Assembly (NCBI GenBank): GCA_947492585.1
Contig: CANLND010000002.1
Span: forward strand, 1 to 64,000
Source: an uncultured Paracoccaceae bacterium
GTDB taxonomy: Bacteria > Pseudomonadota > Alphaproteobacteria > Rhodobacterales > Rhodobacteraceae
Direction: 5' to 3'
Length of the DNA stretch: 64,000 nucleotides
Below are positions 18,962-28,158 of this stretch, one piece after another. The number at the start of each line of letters is the position of its first letter. The first letter of the stretch is position 1. The notes beneath the pieces are model-generated. The model was not told the origin of the DNA. It searched no databases and worked only from the letters and a program-made list of their open reading frames with translations. Made by a program: the position numbers and the translations under genes.

Positions 18962-19483
18962 TCAGAGAGCCCCGATCTGAAGGTTCTGGTACATGCCCCA
19001 AAGCGCGGTCACAAAAATGGCAATCATACCAATGACCTGCACAACCAACCGGCACAGGCTGAGGGCCTGCAAAAGTGTTTCACCCTCAGCACCTGACGCA
19101 TCAATGTGATGCGCGGTTTTCAGATTTACAAGCCGTACCAAGCACATTGGAAAGGCGATCAAAAACACCGCCTGCGCGAACTCAATCCTGAACCAAAAGC
19201 CGAGCACACATAGCCCCGACAGTAGAAAACATCCAAGGGCAACAATCCAAATCCCCGACATCTGCATAATAAACAGACGGCGTTTAACGTTGATCTGCAC
19301 CAAAATTTCCAGATCCGCCTGATACTGCTGCGGCGCTTTGCGCGCGCGTGCCACCATGTCGAACGGCACGCCAAGTATCCAATGGCTCGCTGATGACCAG
19401 GTGACAGCCAATGCAATCCAGAACCAGAGGTTGGAAAATGATCGCATATCGATCATTTCGTCCATCAACTGAAACAATTCCAT
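18962..19483 (-). CDS. Conserved membrane protein upstream of mfd
   Basis: A 173-aa protein with four likely membrane helices (about residues 17-37, 69-92, 97-120 and 150-170). The segment IDMRSFSNLWFWIALAV is familiar from Rhodobacteraceae proteins that I recall being labelled component of SufBCD complex. No suf genes are near, so I give that label no weight. The start at 19483 has AAGGGG 8 bases upstream. Function unknown. Confidence 0.75.
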   Translation of the reverse strand: MELFQLMDEMIDMRSFSNLWFWIALAVTWSSASHWILGVPFDMVARARKAPQQYQADLEILVQINVKRRLFIMQMSGIWIVALGCFLLSGLCVLGFWFRIEFAQAVFLIAFPMCLVRLVNLKTAHHIDASGAEGETLLQALSLCRLVVQVIGMIAIFVTALWGMYQNLQIGAL

Positions 19484-19668
19484 GCATCGTGCCCCTTTGA
19501 ATGTGCGGGGCCCCGCCCTATACAAGGCTTGGCCTACGGTCTTTGCGCAGTTCTATATCAACCGTTCAAGCGACAGACACAAGGGCGCAAACCCCTGTGA
19601 AGGCAGTACACTCTTGTTCTGAACAGCATTCCATGCGACCCAATGATAAAGCTGACTGAGAGATCACA

Positions 19669-20667
19669 ATGAAGCCAACTGTTGCGCCCTTTCCCGCCGC
19701 GCGTCTGCGTCGAACCCGTGCCACCACCGCGCTCCGCAATCTGGTGCGTCAGAATACGCTCACGGTGGATGATTTGATCTGGCCAGTGTTTCTGCGGGAT
19801 GGCGAAAACGTCATGGAGCCCATAAGTTCGATGCCAGGTGTGATGCGCCAGTCCATCGACAACGTGGTTCAATCTGCAAAACACGCACATTTATTGGGTA
19901 TCCCGGTGATCTGCTTGTTTCCATACACGGACCCCAGTTTGAAAACGGCTGACTGTGCAGAGGCGTGGAACCCCGACAATCTGACCAACCGCGCCATTCG
20001 CGCCATCAAGGATGCCGTACCAGACATCGCCGTGATGACAGATGTCGCGTTGGATCCCTACAATATCAACGGTCACGACGGGTTTGTCGAAAACGGCAAG
20101 ATCGTCAATGATCGTACGATTGAGGCGCTGGTCAAGATGACGCTGGCACAGGCCCGGTCCGGTGCAGATATTATTGGCCCGTCAGACATGATGGATGGAC
20201 GCATTGGTGCCATGCGATCAGCCCTTGAAAGCGAACAATTTCAGGATGTTGCCATCCTTTCTTATGCCGCAAAATACGCCTCGGGGTATTATGGACCCTT
20301 CCGCGATGCCGTGGGCGCATCTGGGGCACTGACAGGCGACAAGAAGACTTACCAAATGGATCCGGGAAATTCCGACGAAGCCCTAAGACTGGTAGAACGC
20401 GATCTGAACGAAGGCGCCGATATGGTGATGATCAAGCCGGGCATCGCGTATTTGGACATTTGCCACCGGATCAAACAAAGCTTTGGGGCGCCAACCTTTG
20501 CTTATCAGGTGTCCGGGGAATACGCGATGATCCAAGCGGCTGCCCAGAACGGCTGGATCGACGGCGAGGCGGTCATGATGGAAAGCCTTTTGGCCTTCAA
20601 ACGTGCGGGTTGCGATGGGATCCTGTCGTATTTTGCCCCCGCTGTGGCCACGGCGTTAAACGGCTAA
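19669..20667 (+). CDS. hemB: Delta-aminolevulinic acid dehydratase (porphobilinogen synthase)
   Basis: A 332-aa HemB that condenses two 5-aminolevulinate molecules to porphobilinogen in haem and bacteriochlorophyll/cobalamin synthesis. The Schiff-base lysines lie in SYAAKYASGYYGPF and MVMIKPG. The metal-site segment reads DVALDPYNINGHDG, with Asp residues in place of the Cys triad of zinc enzymes. This is the magnesium/monovalent-cation type known from alphaproteobacteria. Confidence 0.97.
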   Translation: MKPTVAPFPAARLRRTRATTALRNLVRQNTLTVDDLIWPVFLRDGENVMEPISSMPGVMRQSIDNVVQSAKHAHLLGIPVICLFPYTDPSLKTADCAEAWNPDNLTNRAIRAIKDAVPDIAVMTDVALDPYNINGHDGFVENGKIVNDRTIEALVKMTLAQARSGADIIGPSDMMDGRIGAMRSALESEQFQDVAILSYAAKYASGYYGPFRDAVGASGALTGDKKTYQMDPGNSDEALRLVERDLNEGADMVMIKPGIAYLDICHRIKQSFGAPTFAYQVSGEYAMIQAAAQNGWIDGEAVMMESLLAFKRAGCDGILSYFAPAVATALNG

Positions 20668-20788
20668 TTTACGCCGAGATGCAGGCACCAAACCGGCGAT
20701 GCGGATGACATCTGGCAAAAATCGGCCTATGGTACGAAAAAGGGCCAAAACAATGGCCAAAGCGAGCAAACAGAACAGGCAGAATACG

Positions 20789-21364
20789 ATGAGCAGACAG
20801 TCTCCCTCTCTTCTGACCCGACGTGGGTTTACCATTGGCGCAACAGCGAGCCTCGGCCTAACGGCGGCCTGTGGCAATGGCGTGGGCAACAACAACGCTG
20901 CAAAGATTGACGCCCGTGTGAACGCCACGTTGCAGCAGATGTTTTCAGAGTATCCCAACACCCGCAATCTGGCAGACAAGGCTACAGGACTACTGGTTAT
21001 GCCATTGGTCACCGAAGCGGGCTTTATCGTTGGCGGTGCCTACGGTCAGGGCGCACTGCGGATCAACGGTGCAACCGTGGATTACTACTCGACCCTCAAA
21101 GGTAACGCAGGCCTGCAAATCGGTGCCCAGCAATATGCACATGTGCTGTTTTTCATGACACAGGACGCTTTGGCTGGCTTTCGCCGGTCGTCAGGCTGGG
21201 CCGCTGGAGCAGATCTGGAATATGTCGTGCGCGACGAAGGCACCGCCCTGACAGCGGATACAAATACCCTGACCTCTCCGGTACTCGCAGCTATTTTTGG
21301 ACAAGCGGGCCTGCGCATTGGTGCAACGCTAGAAGGCACCAAATATTCGCGTATCATTCCGTAA
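20789..21364 (+). CDS. SYLF/Ysc84-domain lipoprotein
   Basis: A 191-aa protein starting with a twin-arginine signal (RR at 11-12) that ends in a lipobox LTAAC (Cys28), so it is probably a TAT-exported lipoprotein. The rest is the Ysc84/SYLF domain (AKGLLVMP-like KATGLLVMPLV, GGAYGQGALRI, GLQIGAQQYAHVLFF), a fold that binds phosphoinositides in eukaryotes and is of unknown role in bacteria. The start at 20789 is chosen to give a normal signal peptide; longer ORF starts exist upstream. Confidence 0.8.
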   Translation: MSRQSPSLLTRRGFTIGATASLGLTAACGNGVGNNNAAKIDARVNATLQQMFSEYPNTRNLADKATGLLVMPLVTEAGFIVGGAYGQGALRINGATVDYYSTLKGNAGLQIGAQQYAHVLFFMTQDALAGFRRSSGWAAGADLEYVVRDEGTALTADTNTLTSPVLAAIFGQAGLRIGATLEGTKYSRIIP

Positions 21365-21383
21365 AACGGTCTAAATACAAACA

Positions 21384-21415
21384 ATTGCGCGCCGAACCTA
21401 AACTCGGCGCGCAAT
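21384..21415. terminator. Bidirectional hairpin
   Basis: A perfect 12-bp stem: ATTGCGCGCCGA (21384-21395) with TCGGCGCGCAAT (21404-21415) around an 8-base loop, between the convergent SYLF and dehydrogenase genes. Confidence 0.75.
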
Positions 21416-21453
21416 GATTACTTCCGTGCATGATTGGCAAATGCCAACACCGT

Positions 21454-22326
21454 TCAGCCCAGATTTTGCAATCTCTTGTACAGGCTCGACGTATCCCAAC
21501 GCCCGCCACCCATTTTTTGCACATCTTTGTAATATTGATCCACCAGTGCAGTGATCGGCAAGCTGGCCCCGGTGTCATCCGCTGCATCCAGACAGATGCC
21601 AAGATCCTTGCGCATCCAGTCCACCGCAAATCCGTGTTCAAAATGATCGTCCAGCATTGTCTCATGCCGATTGTTCATCTGCCAACTTCCCGCAGCCCCC
21701 TGTGAAATGACCTCAACAACCGCGCGCCCGTCCAAGCCTGCTTTGTCCGCGAAATGCAGCGCCTCGGACAAACCCTGAACCAAGCCAGCGATTGCGATCT
21801 GATTGCACATCTTGGTCATCTGACCCGCACCGCTCTCCCCAATGCGGCGACAAATGCGGGCATAGGCTGCAATCACAGCTTCTGCCTTGTCATAGGCTGA
21901 CTGATCTCCGCCACACATGACGGACAAAACGCCGTTTTCTGCCCCAGCCTGCCCGCCGGATATCGGTGCATCAACAAAAGACAATTCAGCTGATGCTGCC
22001 ACATCATACAACTCTCGCGTAACCGTGGCGGATACGGTTGTGTGATCGACAAATATCGCGCCAGAAGACATGCCGGCAAAGGCTCCGTCCTCTCCCAAAC
22101 ACACGCCGCGCAGATCATCATCATTACCGACGCAGGCCATCACAAAATCAGCGCCCTGCACTGCGGCGCGAGGCGTGGTTGAGAAGTCTCCTGAAAACGC
22201 CTTGGCCCACGCCTCTGCCTTGGCGGTGGTACGGTTGTAAACCGTCACGCTGTGCCCTGCCCGTTTCAGGTGTCCCGCCATTGGATAGCCCATGACGCCC
22301 AACCCCAAAAATGCAACCTTTGCCAT
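21454..22326 (-). CDS. NAD(P)-dependent beta-hydroxyacid dehydrogenase
   Basis: A 290-aa member of the 3-hydroxyisobutyrate dehydrogenase / tartronate semialdehyde reductase family. It has the Rossmann motif GLGVMGYPMA at residues 8-17, the substrate-binding DAPISGGQAGAENG near 117, and the catalytic Lys in GAGQMTKMCNQ. The exact hydroxyacid is not decided by sequence. The start at 22326 has AGGGA 7 bases upstream. It is a single gene, divergent from the acylase gene. Confidence 0.88.
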   Translation of the reverse strand: MAKVAFLGLGVMGYPMAGHLKRAGHSVTVYNRTTAKAEAWAKAFSGDFSTTPRAAVQGADFVMACVGNDDDLRGVCLGEDGAFAGMSSGAIFVDHTTVSATVTRELYDVAASAELSFVDAPISGGQAGAENGVLSVMCGGDQSAYDKAEAVIAAYARICRRIGESGAGQMTKMCNQIAIAGLVQGLSEALHFADKAGLDGRAVVEVISQGAAGSWQMNNRHETMLDDHFEHGFAVDWMRKDLGICLDAADDTGASLPITALVDQYYKDVQKMGGGRWDTSSLYKRLQNLG

Positions 22327-22442
22327 CTGCTTTTCCCTCATGATCTCTTAGCTTATGTTGGCCCAAACCCTAACAGCCTCGTCCAGCAGTTCAACTGCAA
22401 GCCTGGCCGCGAAGGTCCAAAAACAAAGGGAAATTCAAACCT

Positions 22443-24914
22443 ATGGCACGTCTCTTTCGCTGGCTTCTACGCCTGACTGCTGGGGTGATTCTGTTGGCGG
22501 TGCTGGCCGTTGCCTTGATCTACTATTTGGCCTCCCAGTCTTTGCCAGATTATGAAAAAGAGATCACTCTGCCAGGCCTGTCAGCTCCAATCGAAATTGT
22601 GCGCGACAACGCCAATGTGCCGCATATTTTTGGAAGCTTTGGGGCCAGCGACGAAGATGTCTATTTTGGCCTTGGCTACGCCCATGCGCAGGATCGCCTG
22701 TGGCAAATGACAGTGATGCGACGGGCTGCTCAGGGGCGTTTGTCTGAAATATTTGGCGCGCAGACAGTCGAAACAGACAGCCTGTTGCGTCGTTTGGATC
22801 TCTACCGCCTGTCACAGCAATCCGTCGCTGTCCAAACACCAGAAGCGCAAACGGCCCTTCGCGCCTATGCCGCGGGCGTGAACGCCAGACTCACCGAAAT
22901 CAATGAACATAGCTTAGGGCGCGGCGCACCCGAAATGTTCTTGTTCAACGCCCCCATTGCCCCATGGCAACCCGCAGACAGCATCGCAATCCTGAAACTG
23001 TTGGCGCTAAAGCTGTCCTCACACATGCAAGAGGAAATCCTGCGCACACGGACGTCGCTAGCGCTGGAAGATGCAGAACGCCTGCAGGATATTCTGCCCG
23101 ACTCTCCCGGCACCGGCATTACAACTTTGCCAGAATATGCGCAGTTGTTTCAATCGCTTCCAGATTTCGCCAATCTCGCAACACCAGAACCATCAACCGT
23201 TTGGCCCGTCGCGCCACGGGGGTTGGGGGGGGCCTCAAACGCTTGGGCCGCCGCAACAACACGCTCTGCGTCTGGGGGCACTTTGCTGGCCAACGATCCG
23301 CATCTAGAGCTCAGCGCGCCCTCGATGTGGTATCTGGCCCGGCTGGAACTGGCCACCGGAGGCACCATCGGCGGTACGATCCCCGGGATCCCCGCGGTCA
23401 TCTCAGGTCGCAGCGATGCATTGGGTTGGGGGGTTACCGCCTCTTATATGGATGATCAGGATCTGTTTATCGAACAGCTCAACCCAGAAAACCCCCAAGA
23501 GTACCTGACGCCAAACGGCTTCGAGCAATTTCAGTCCCGCCCCGCCATCGTACAAATCAAAGATGCGCCCCCGGTCACCCTTACCCTGCGCTGGACCCAG
23601 AACGGCCCGGTGTTACCTGGCAGCATGTTCAATCTTGCATCGATTACCCCACCCGGACATGTGGTGTCTCTGGGGTGGACCGCGCTCAGTCCGCGCGACA
23701 CCTCAATAAGCGCCGTGCTCCAGTTGATGCGCAGCAAATCCACAGCCGATGCGATCGACGCGGCCAAAGATTTCATTTCACCTTCGCTCAACCTGACATT
23801 GGCCGACACAGAAACCGTGGCTCTGAAAACCATAGGTGCCATTCCACAACGCGGCGCCCGGCATCAAAGCAAAGGTCGCCTGCCAAGCCCGGGATGGCGC
23901 AAAGAAAACCTGTGGCAGGGACGCGCCCCTTATCCAGCCAACCCGGTGTTTCGAAATCCGCGTGGTGGGGTTTTGGGCAACACCAACAACAAGCTTCTGG
24001 ACCGTCCTTTCCCCAATCATGTTTCCTATGACTGGGGTGACACACAGCGCATTCATCGCTGGAAAAAATTGATGCAATCGCGTGAGGTCCACACCCGCGA
24101 CAGTTTCATCGAAGCCCAACAGGATACGGTATCGTTTTCAGCGCGGACCTTATTGCCGCTGATTGGTGCCGATCTGTGGTTCACCGGCGAGGCCGCAAGC
24201 GAAGGCACACCGGCGCGCCAACGCCGTATCGCTCTTGATCTTCTTGCCCAATGGAACGGCGAAATGAATGAACATCTGCCCGAACCACTGCTATATGCCA
24301 CCTGGGTTCGCGCGTTGCAAAAACGACTGATCGAAGACGACCTTGGACCAGTCGCGCAGGAGTTTATCCATGTAAATCCGCTATTTATAGAACGTGTTTA
24401 TCGTGACGTAGATGGTGCATCAATCTGGTGTGACATCCGGCAAAGTGCGCCCCGCGAGACGTGTTCTGACATTGCGCGCCTTGCCCTAGATGATGCGCTG
24501 CTGTGGATCAAGGAACGGTATGGTGCATCGTTGCAATCACTGCGTTGGGGCGATGCCCATCAGGCCAGCCACCGCCACGAAGCACTTGGGAACGTCCCCA
24601 TCCTGCGTTATTTCGTGAACATCCGCCAATCCACCAGCGGCGGTGACAACACCTTGCAACGCGGCCTGACACTGGGAACTGGAGATGCCCCGTTTACCAA
24701 TGTGCATTCAGCTGGCTATCGCGGTGTGTATGACTTTGCGGATCCTGACAGCTCAGTCTTTGTCATCGCGACGGGGCAATCTGGGCATTTCCTATCGCGC
24801 TATTATGACGACCAATCTCAATTGTGGCGGCGTGGCGAATACATCCCCATGTCCCTTGATGAAAATCTGGCACGCGCAGGTGCATTGGGCACCACCCGCA
24901 TTCTCCCCCGATAA
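22443..24914 (+). CDS. Penicillin acylase family protein (Ntn hydrolase)
   Basis: An 823-aa precursor of the penicillin-acylase family. An N-terminal membrane/signal segment (residues 7-30) is followed by the alpha part and the self-cleavage site GGA-SNAWA, where Ser265 becomes the N-terminal nucleophile of the beta chain. Such enzymes hydrolyse amide bonds of acylated compounds, including beta-lactams and, in some relatives, acyl-homoserine lactones (quorum quenching). The substrate is not predictable. It is exported to or anchored at the periplasmic side. Confidence 0.9.
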   Translation: MARLFRWLLRLTAGVILLAVLAVALIYYLASQSLPDYEKEITLPGLSAPIEIVRDNANVPHIFGSFGASDEDVYFGLGYAHAQDRLWQMTVMRRAAQGRLSEIFGAQTVETDSLLRRLDLYRLSQQSVAVQTPEAQTALRAYAAGVNARLTEINEHSLGRGAPEMFLFNAPIAPWQPADSIAILKLLALKLSSHMQEEILRTRTSLALEDAERLQDILPDSPGTGITTLPEYAQLFQSLPDFANLATPEPSTVWPVAPRGLGGASNAWAAATTRSASGGTLLANDPHLELSAPSMWYLARLELATGGTIGGTIPGIPAVISGRSDALGWGVTASYMDDQDLFIEQLNPENPQEYLTPNGFEQFQSRPAIVQIKDAPPVTLTLRWTQNGPVLPGSMFNLASITPPGHVVSLGWTALSPRDTSISAVLQLMRSKSTADAIDAAKDFISPSLNLTLADTETVALKTIGAIPQRGARHQSKGRLPSPGWRKENLWQGRAPYPANPVFRNPRGGVLGNTNNKLLDRPFPNHVSYDWGDTQRIHRWKKLMQSREVHTRDSFIEAQQDTVSFSARTLLPLIGADLWFTGEAASEGTPARQRRIALDLLAQWNGEMNEHLPEPLLYATWVRALQKRLIEDDLGPVAQEFIHVNPLFIERVYRDVDGASIWCDIRQSAPRETCSDIARLALDDALLWIKERYGASLQSLRWGDAHQASHRHEALGNVPILRYFVNIRQSTSGGDNTLQRGLTLGTGDAPFTNVHSAGYRGVYDFADPDSSVFVIATGQSGHFLSRYYDDQSQLWRRGEYIPMSLDENLARAGALGTTRILPR

Positions 24915-24917
24915 AGC

Positions 24918-24952
24918 AAAACGGGCGGCCTGATTGTCAGACCGCCCGTTTT
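24918..24952. terminator. Bidirectional intrinsic terminator
   Basis: AAAACGGGCGG (24918-24928) pairs with CCGCCCGTTTT (24942-24952), between the acylase gene and convergent hflX. Confidence 0.85.
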
Positions 24953-24983
24953 ACAGAACTCTCATCTCTAATTGCTGGCTGTG

Positions 24984-26255
24984 CTAAAGCTTCTCAAACT
25001 GCGCGCGCTGCTTATCAGTCCACAGAACAGACAGAACAAAACCAGTTTCTGATTGTTCTTCTTGCTGCACCACGTCTTGAGCAAAAAGCCACGCACGCTG
25101 CTTTCCTTGTGAAAACGCAAGTTCAAGCCGCTCTTCACGGCGAACGCCCTGCAATTTTTCAGCCACCTCAACAAGCAAGACATCCAGGCCCTCGCCAGTA
25201 ATCGCTGAAATCGCATGAACGCCGTCTTCGCGCGCGGCACGCTCACGACGGGCCTCTGCTTCTTCTTCAGGCAGCAGATCGATCTTGTTCCAGACCTCGA
25301 TCATCTCGCGGCTGTCATCAACCCCTAGGGACGATAGAATGGTTTCCACGTCTTCTGCCTGGGTCACGGTTTCATCATGGCTGATGTCCCGCACGTGCAA
25401 AATCACATCTGCCGCAAGAACCTCTTCGAGCGTCGCACGAAACGACGCCACCAGTTCGGTGGGCAGATCAGAAATGAATCCAACCGTGTCCGACAGGATG
25501 ATTTCAGGGCCGTCCGGCAGCTCAACACGGCGCATCGTCGGATCAAGCGTCGCAAACAGCATGTCCTTGGCCAGCACCTCCGCACCGGTCAATCTATTGA
25601 AAACTGTAGATTTTCCCGCATTGGTGTACCCAACAAGAGCGACAATCGGATACGGCACCTTAGCCCGCGCCGCTCGGTGCAGCGTACGGGTTTTCACCAC
25701 TTTTTCGAGCTGACGGCGCAAACGGACAAGTTGATCATCAATGGCACGACGGTCGGCCTCGATCTGGGTTTCGCCGGGTCCGCCGACAAATCCCAATCCA
25801 CCACGCTGACGCTCAAGGTGGGTCCAAGCCCGCACCAAACGCGTGCGCTGATAGCTCAACGCGGCCATTTCAACCTGCAACACACCTTCACGGGTGCGCG
25901 CGCGGTCAGAGAAAATCTCAAGGATCAGGCCGGTCCGATCCAGGATCTTCACCTTCCAAGCCTTCTCCAGATTGCGCTGCTGTACCGGTGTCACAGGTCC
26001 GTCAATCAGGACCAGCTCCACCTCTTCAGCTTTCAGCATCTGGGCGATTTCTTCAATTTTTCCGGATCCAAACAGCATGCCCGCGTGTGCCTTGGGCAAA
26101 CGCACGATACCATTTCCGATCACATCAAGATCGGGCAATGCCATCGCCAATGAAACAGCTTCGGCCAACGCAGCGCTGGGATCGCGCCGCGACGTTTCAG
26201 ACTTAATTTCCGGATGCAGCACCCAAGCCCGGGTGCGCGTCCTATCATGTTCCAT
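24984..26255 (-). CDS. hflX: GTPase HflX
   Basis: A 423-aa ribosome-associated GTPase that splits ribosomes under stress. The HflX N-terminal domain (GSGKIEEIAQ, DRTGLILEIF) is followed by the glycine-rich linker GGLGFVGGPGETQIE and the G domain (G1 GYTNAGKST, G3 DTVGF, G4 NKID). ATG 26255 overlaps the hfq stop (TGATG); a TTG one codon earlier is also possible. The hfq-hflX pair is a conserved operon. Confidence 0.96.
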   Translation of the reverse strand: MEHDRTRTRAWVLHPEIKSETSRRDPSAALAEAVSLAMALPDLDVIGNGIVRLPKAHAGMLFGSGKIEEIAQMLKAEEVELVLIDGPVTPVQQRNLEKAWKVKILDRTGLILEIFSDRARTREGVLQVEMAALSYQRTRLVRAWTHLERQRGGLGFVGGPGETQIEADRRAIDDQLVRLRRQLEKVVKTRTLHRAARAKVPYPIVALVGYTNAGKSTVFNRLTGAEVLAKDMLFATLDPTMRRVELPDGPEIILSDTVGFISDLPTELVASFRATLEEVLAADVILHVRDISHDETVTQAEDVETILSSLGVDDSREMIEVWNKIDLLPEEEAEARRERAAREDGVHAISAITGEGLDVLLVEVAEKLQGVRREERLELAFSQGKQRAWLFAQDVVQQEEQSETGFVLSVLWTDKQRAQFEKL

Positions 26256-26494
26256 CAAGAGGCGTCTTCACCCTCGTACAGGCTGATTGGTTGTGCGGGC
26301 ATGATCGTCGAAATTGCGTGTTTATACACCAGCTGGGACTGGCCGTCCCGACGCAAAAGAACGCAGAAGTTGTCAAACCAGGTAATCACGCCTTGCAGCT
26401 TAACACCGTTGATCAGAAAGATTGTGACGGGAACTTTGGTTTTGCGAACGTGGTTCAGGAACGCATCCTGAAGGTTTTGTCTGTCCGAAGCCAT
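26255..26494 (-). CDS. hfq: RNA chaperone Hfq
   Basis: A 79-aa Sm-like protein that pairs small RNAs with mRNAs as a hexameric ring. The Sm1 region ([28 protein letters not shown]) and the YKHAIST Sm2 motif are intact. The short C-terminus is usual for alphaproteobacteria. The start at 26494 ([14 protein letters not shown]) is the standard Hfq N-terminus; the longer ORF is upstream non-coding. It overlaps hflX. Confidence 0.97.
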   Translation of the reverse strand: MASDRQNLQDAFLNHVRKTKVPVTIFLINGVKLQGVITWFDNFCVLLRRDGQSQLVYKHAISTIMPAQPISLYEGEDAS

Positions 26495-26624
26495 TTTTTT
26501 TAACTCGCTTTTGTTCTTGCCACGCGCTGCGGACCAACGCGACGGGTCTTTCAAAGTATGGCGGCAGTTTTACAGTTTTTCCAGCCGAAACTGCCCCCAC
26601 AAACGTATGGTTAGCTCTGATTGC

Positions 26625-28157
26625 TCAACTCCGCCAGAGGTTTGGCGACAGAAGCGCAATAAGCGCCAAAGTTTCCAACCGCCCTAGCACCATTGCCACA
26701 CATAGGATTAGCTTTGCAGATGCTGGCAAAACACCCAGGTTAATAGGCGCACTCCCAGCAATTTCAGTCAACGGACCCGTAGTGGACAGGGCCGATACCG
26801 ACAGGATCAAAGCCTGTTCAAAATCCGCGCCCACCAATGACAGGCTTGTACTGATAACGGCCAGCGACAGCGCAAACAGCATAAAGAACACCCAGGCCAC
26901 ATAGGCCCCATTCTTTTGCAATCTACGCTTGCCGCGCCCCTCACCACTGACCGATGACGGATGCATCAAGCGTTCCATTTCGCGCAAACCATTCAAATAT
27001 AGGGCATATACACGTAGCAATTTCACGCCCCCGGCCGTGGTTGCGACGCCACCGCCGATCATCGCCATGCCAATCAGGATCATCCCCGGAGTTTCAAGAC
27101 CCGACCATCGCTGCGCGGCTTCCCAATCGGCGCTTTCAAATCCGGTGGTGGTCAGGAATGACAGAACGGTAAACATAGCCCCCCACAAAGACCGCAACGC
27201 TTGTGGAAGATCATTTGTCGCATCCACTTCAAACGCCGCCAGCCAATGGCGGAAAAACAACATCATCGGAATACTGATCACCAACAAAAGGCCCAGCCGG
27301 AACTCTGGGTCCTGATCCAGCCGACGTGCACCAGTGATCAATGTGTCCGACGAGAACGTCAGACGCGACACCGAAAAAAACATGAACAAAAACAGGATCA
27401 TCTCGGCGCCAATGCCGTGATTGGCATGTTCTACACCGCCCACTGCAGAAATGCCCGATGTGGCCATAACAGACATCGCGTGCACCAGCGACACCAACCC
27501 CTGCCCGCCGGTCACCATCAACAGCCCCCAAAGCGCAAAGGTCAAACCGATATAAATCGGAGCCAGATTGCGGGTGACCATCCACAACATTCGCCGGGCG
27601 CTGCCGCGCTCCACATAGGGCGCCGTAACCCGTCCTCCGGGTTCTCCACGGGCCGTGACTTCAAATCCCCCCAACGACAAAGGCGCCAGCACCGCGGCCG
27701 CCGCAATCAACATCAACAGGCCACCCATCCATCCAACAAGCCCGCGCCATAAATGTAAGCTGGCAGGCAAACGCGCCGGGTCGTCGTAAATATCAGCCCC
27801 CGTCGTAGTGACGGCACTGACCATATCGAAATAAGCGTTCAAAAACCGGGTATTACCCAGAGTATCTGTCACGGGTAATGCCAAAAATACCGGCAGAACG
27901 ACAAAGGTCGCGAGCAACGACAGCAGCTGTCCCGGCATACCATATTGCGGCACTTTGTTGCCCAGCGACAGGGCGATCAAAGTGACCAGCATCAAGCCCA
28001 AAACGCCGGAATAGAAAAAGCTTTGCGACGTTTGGTGATCATCGAGCACCAACGCGTGTATCGCTGGCACCCACATGGCCAGCGATGCGATGGCCCAGAC
28101 CAGCAAGAACAGGGGGAGTTTGAAAATTCCCTGTGTTGTCTGCCTCTTACGCTCCAT
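26625..28157 (-). CDS. trkH: Potassium uptake protein TrkH
   Basis: A 510-aa inner-membrane K+ channel-like subunit. The four selectivity-filter repeats can be seen as TTTGADI, MATSGISAVGG, TTTGFESADW and STTGPLT. The start at 28157 follows the trkA stop by one base, so translation is probably coupled to trkA. It depends on the TrkA gating subunit encoded upstream. Confidence 0.93.
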   Translation of the reverse strand: MERKRQTTQGIFKLPLFLLVWAIASLAMWVPAIHALVLDDHQTSQSFFYSGVLGLMLVTLIALSLGNKVPQYGMPGQLLSLLATFVVLPVFLALPVTDTLGNTRFLNAYFDMVSAVTTTGADIYDDPARLPASLHLWRGLVGWMGGLLMLIAAAAVLAPLSLGGFEVTARGEPGGRVTAPYVERGSARRMLWMVTRNLAPIYIGLTFALWGLLMVTGGQGLVSLVHAMSVMATSGISAVGGVEHANHGIGAEMILFLFMFFSVSRLTFSSDTLITGARRLDQDPEFRLGLLLVISIPMMLFFRHWLAAFEVDATNDLPQALRSLWGAMFTVLSFLTTTGFESADWEAAQRWSGLETPGMILIGMAMIGGGVATTAGGVKLLRVYALYLNGLREMERLMHPSSVSGEGRGKRRLQKNGAYVAWVFFMLFALSLAVISTSLSLVGADFEQALILSVSALSTTGPLTEIAGSAPINLGVLPASAKLILCVAMVLGRLETLALIALLSPNLWRS

Positions 28158-28158
28158 T

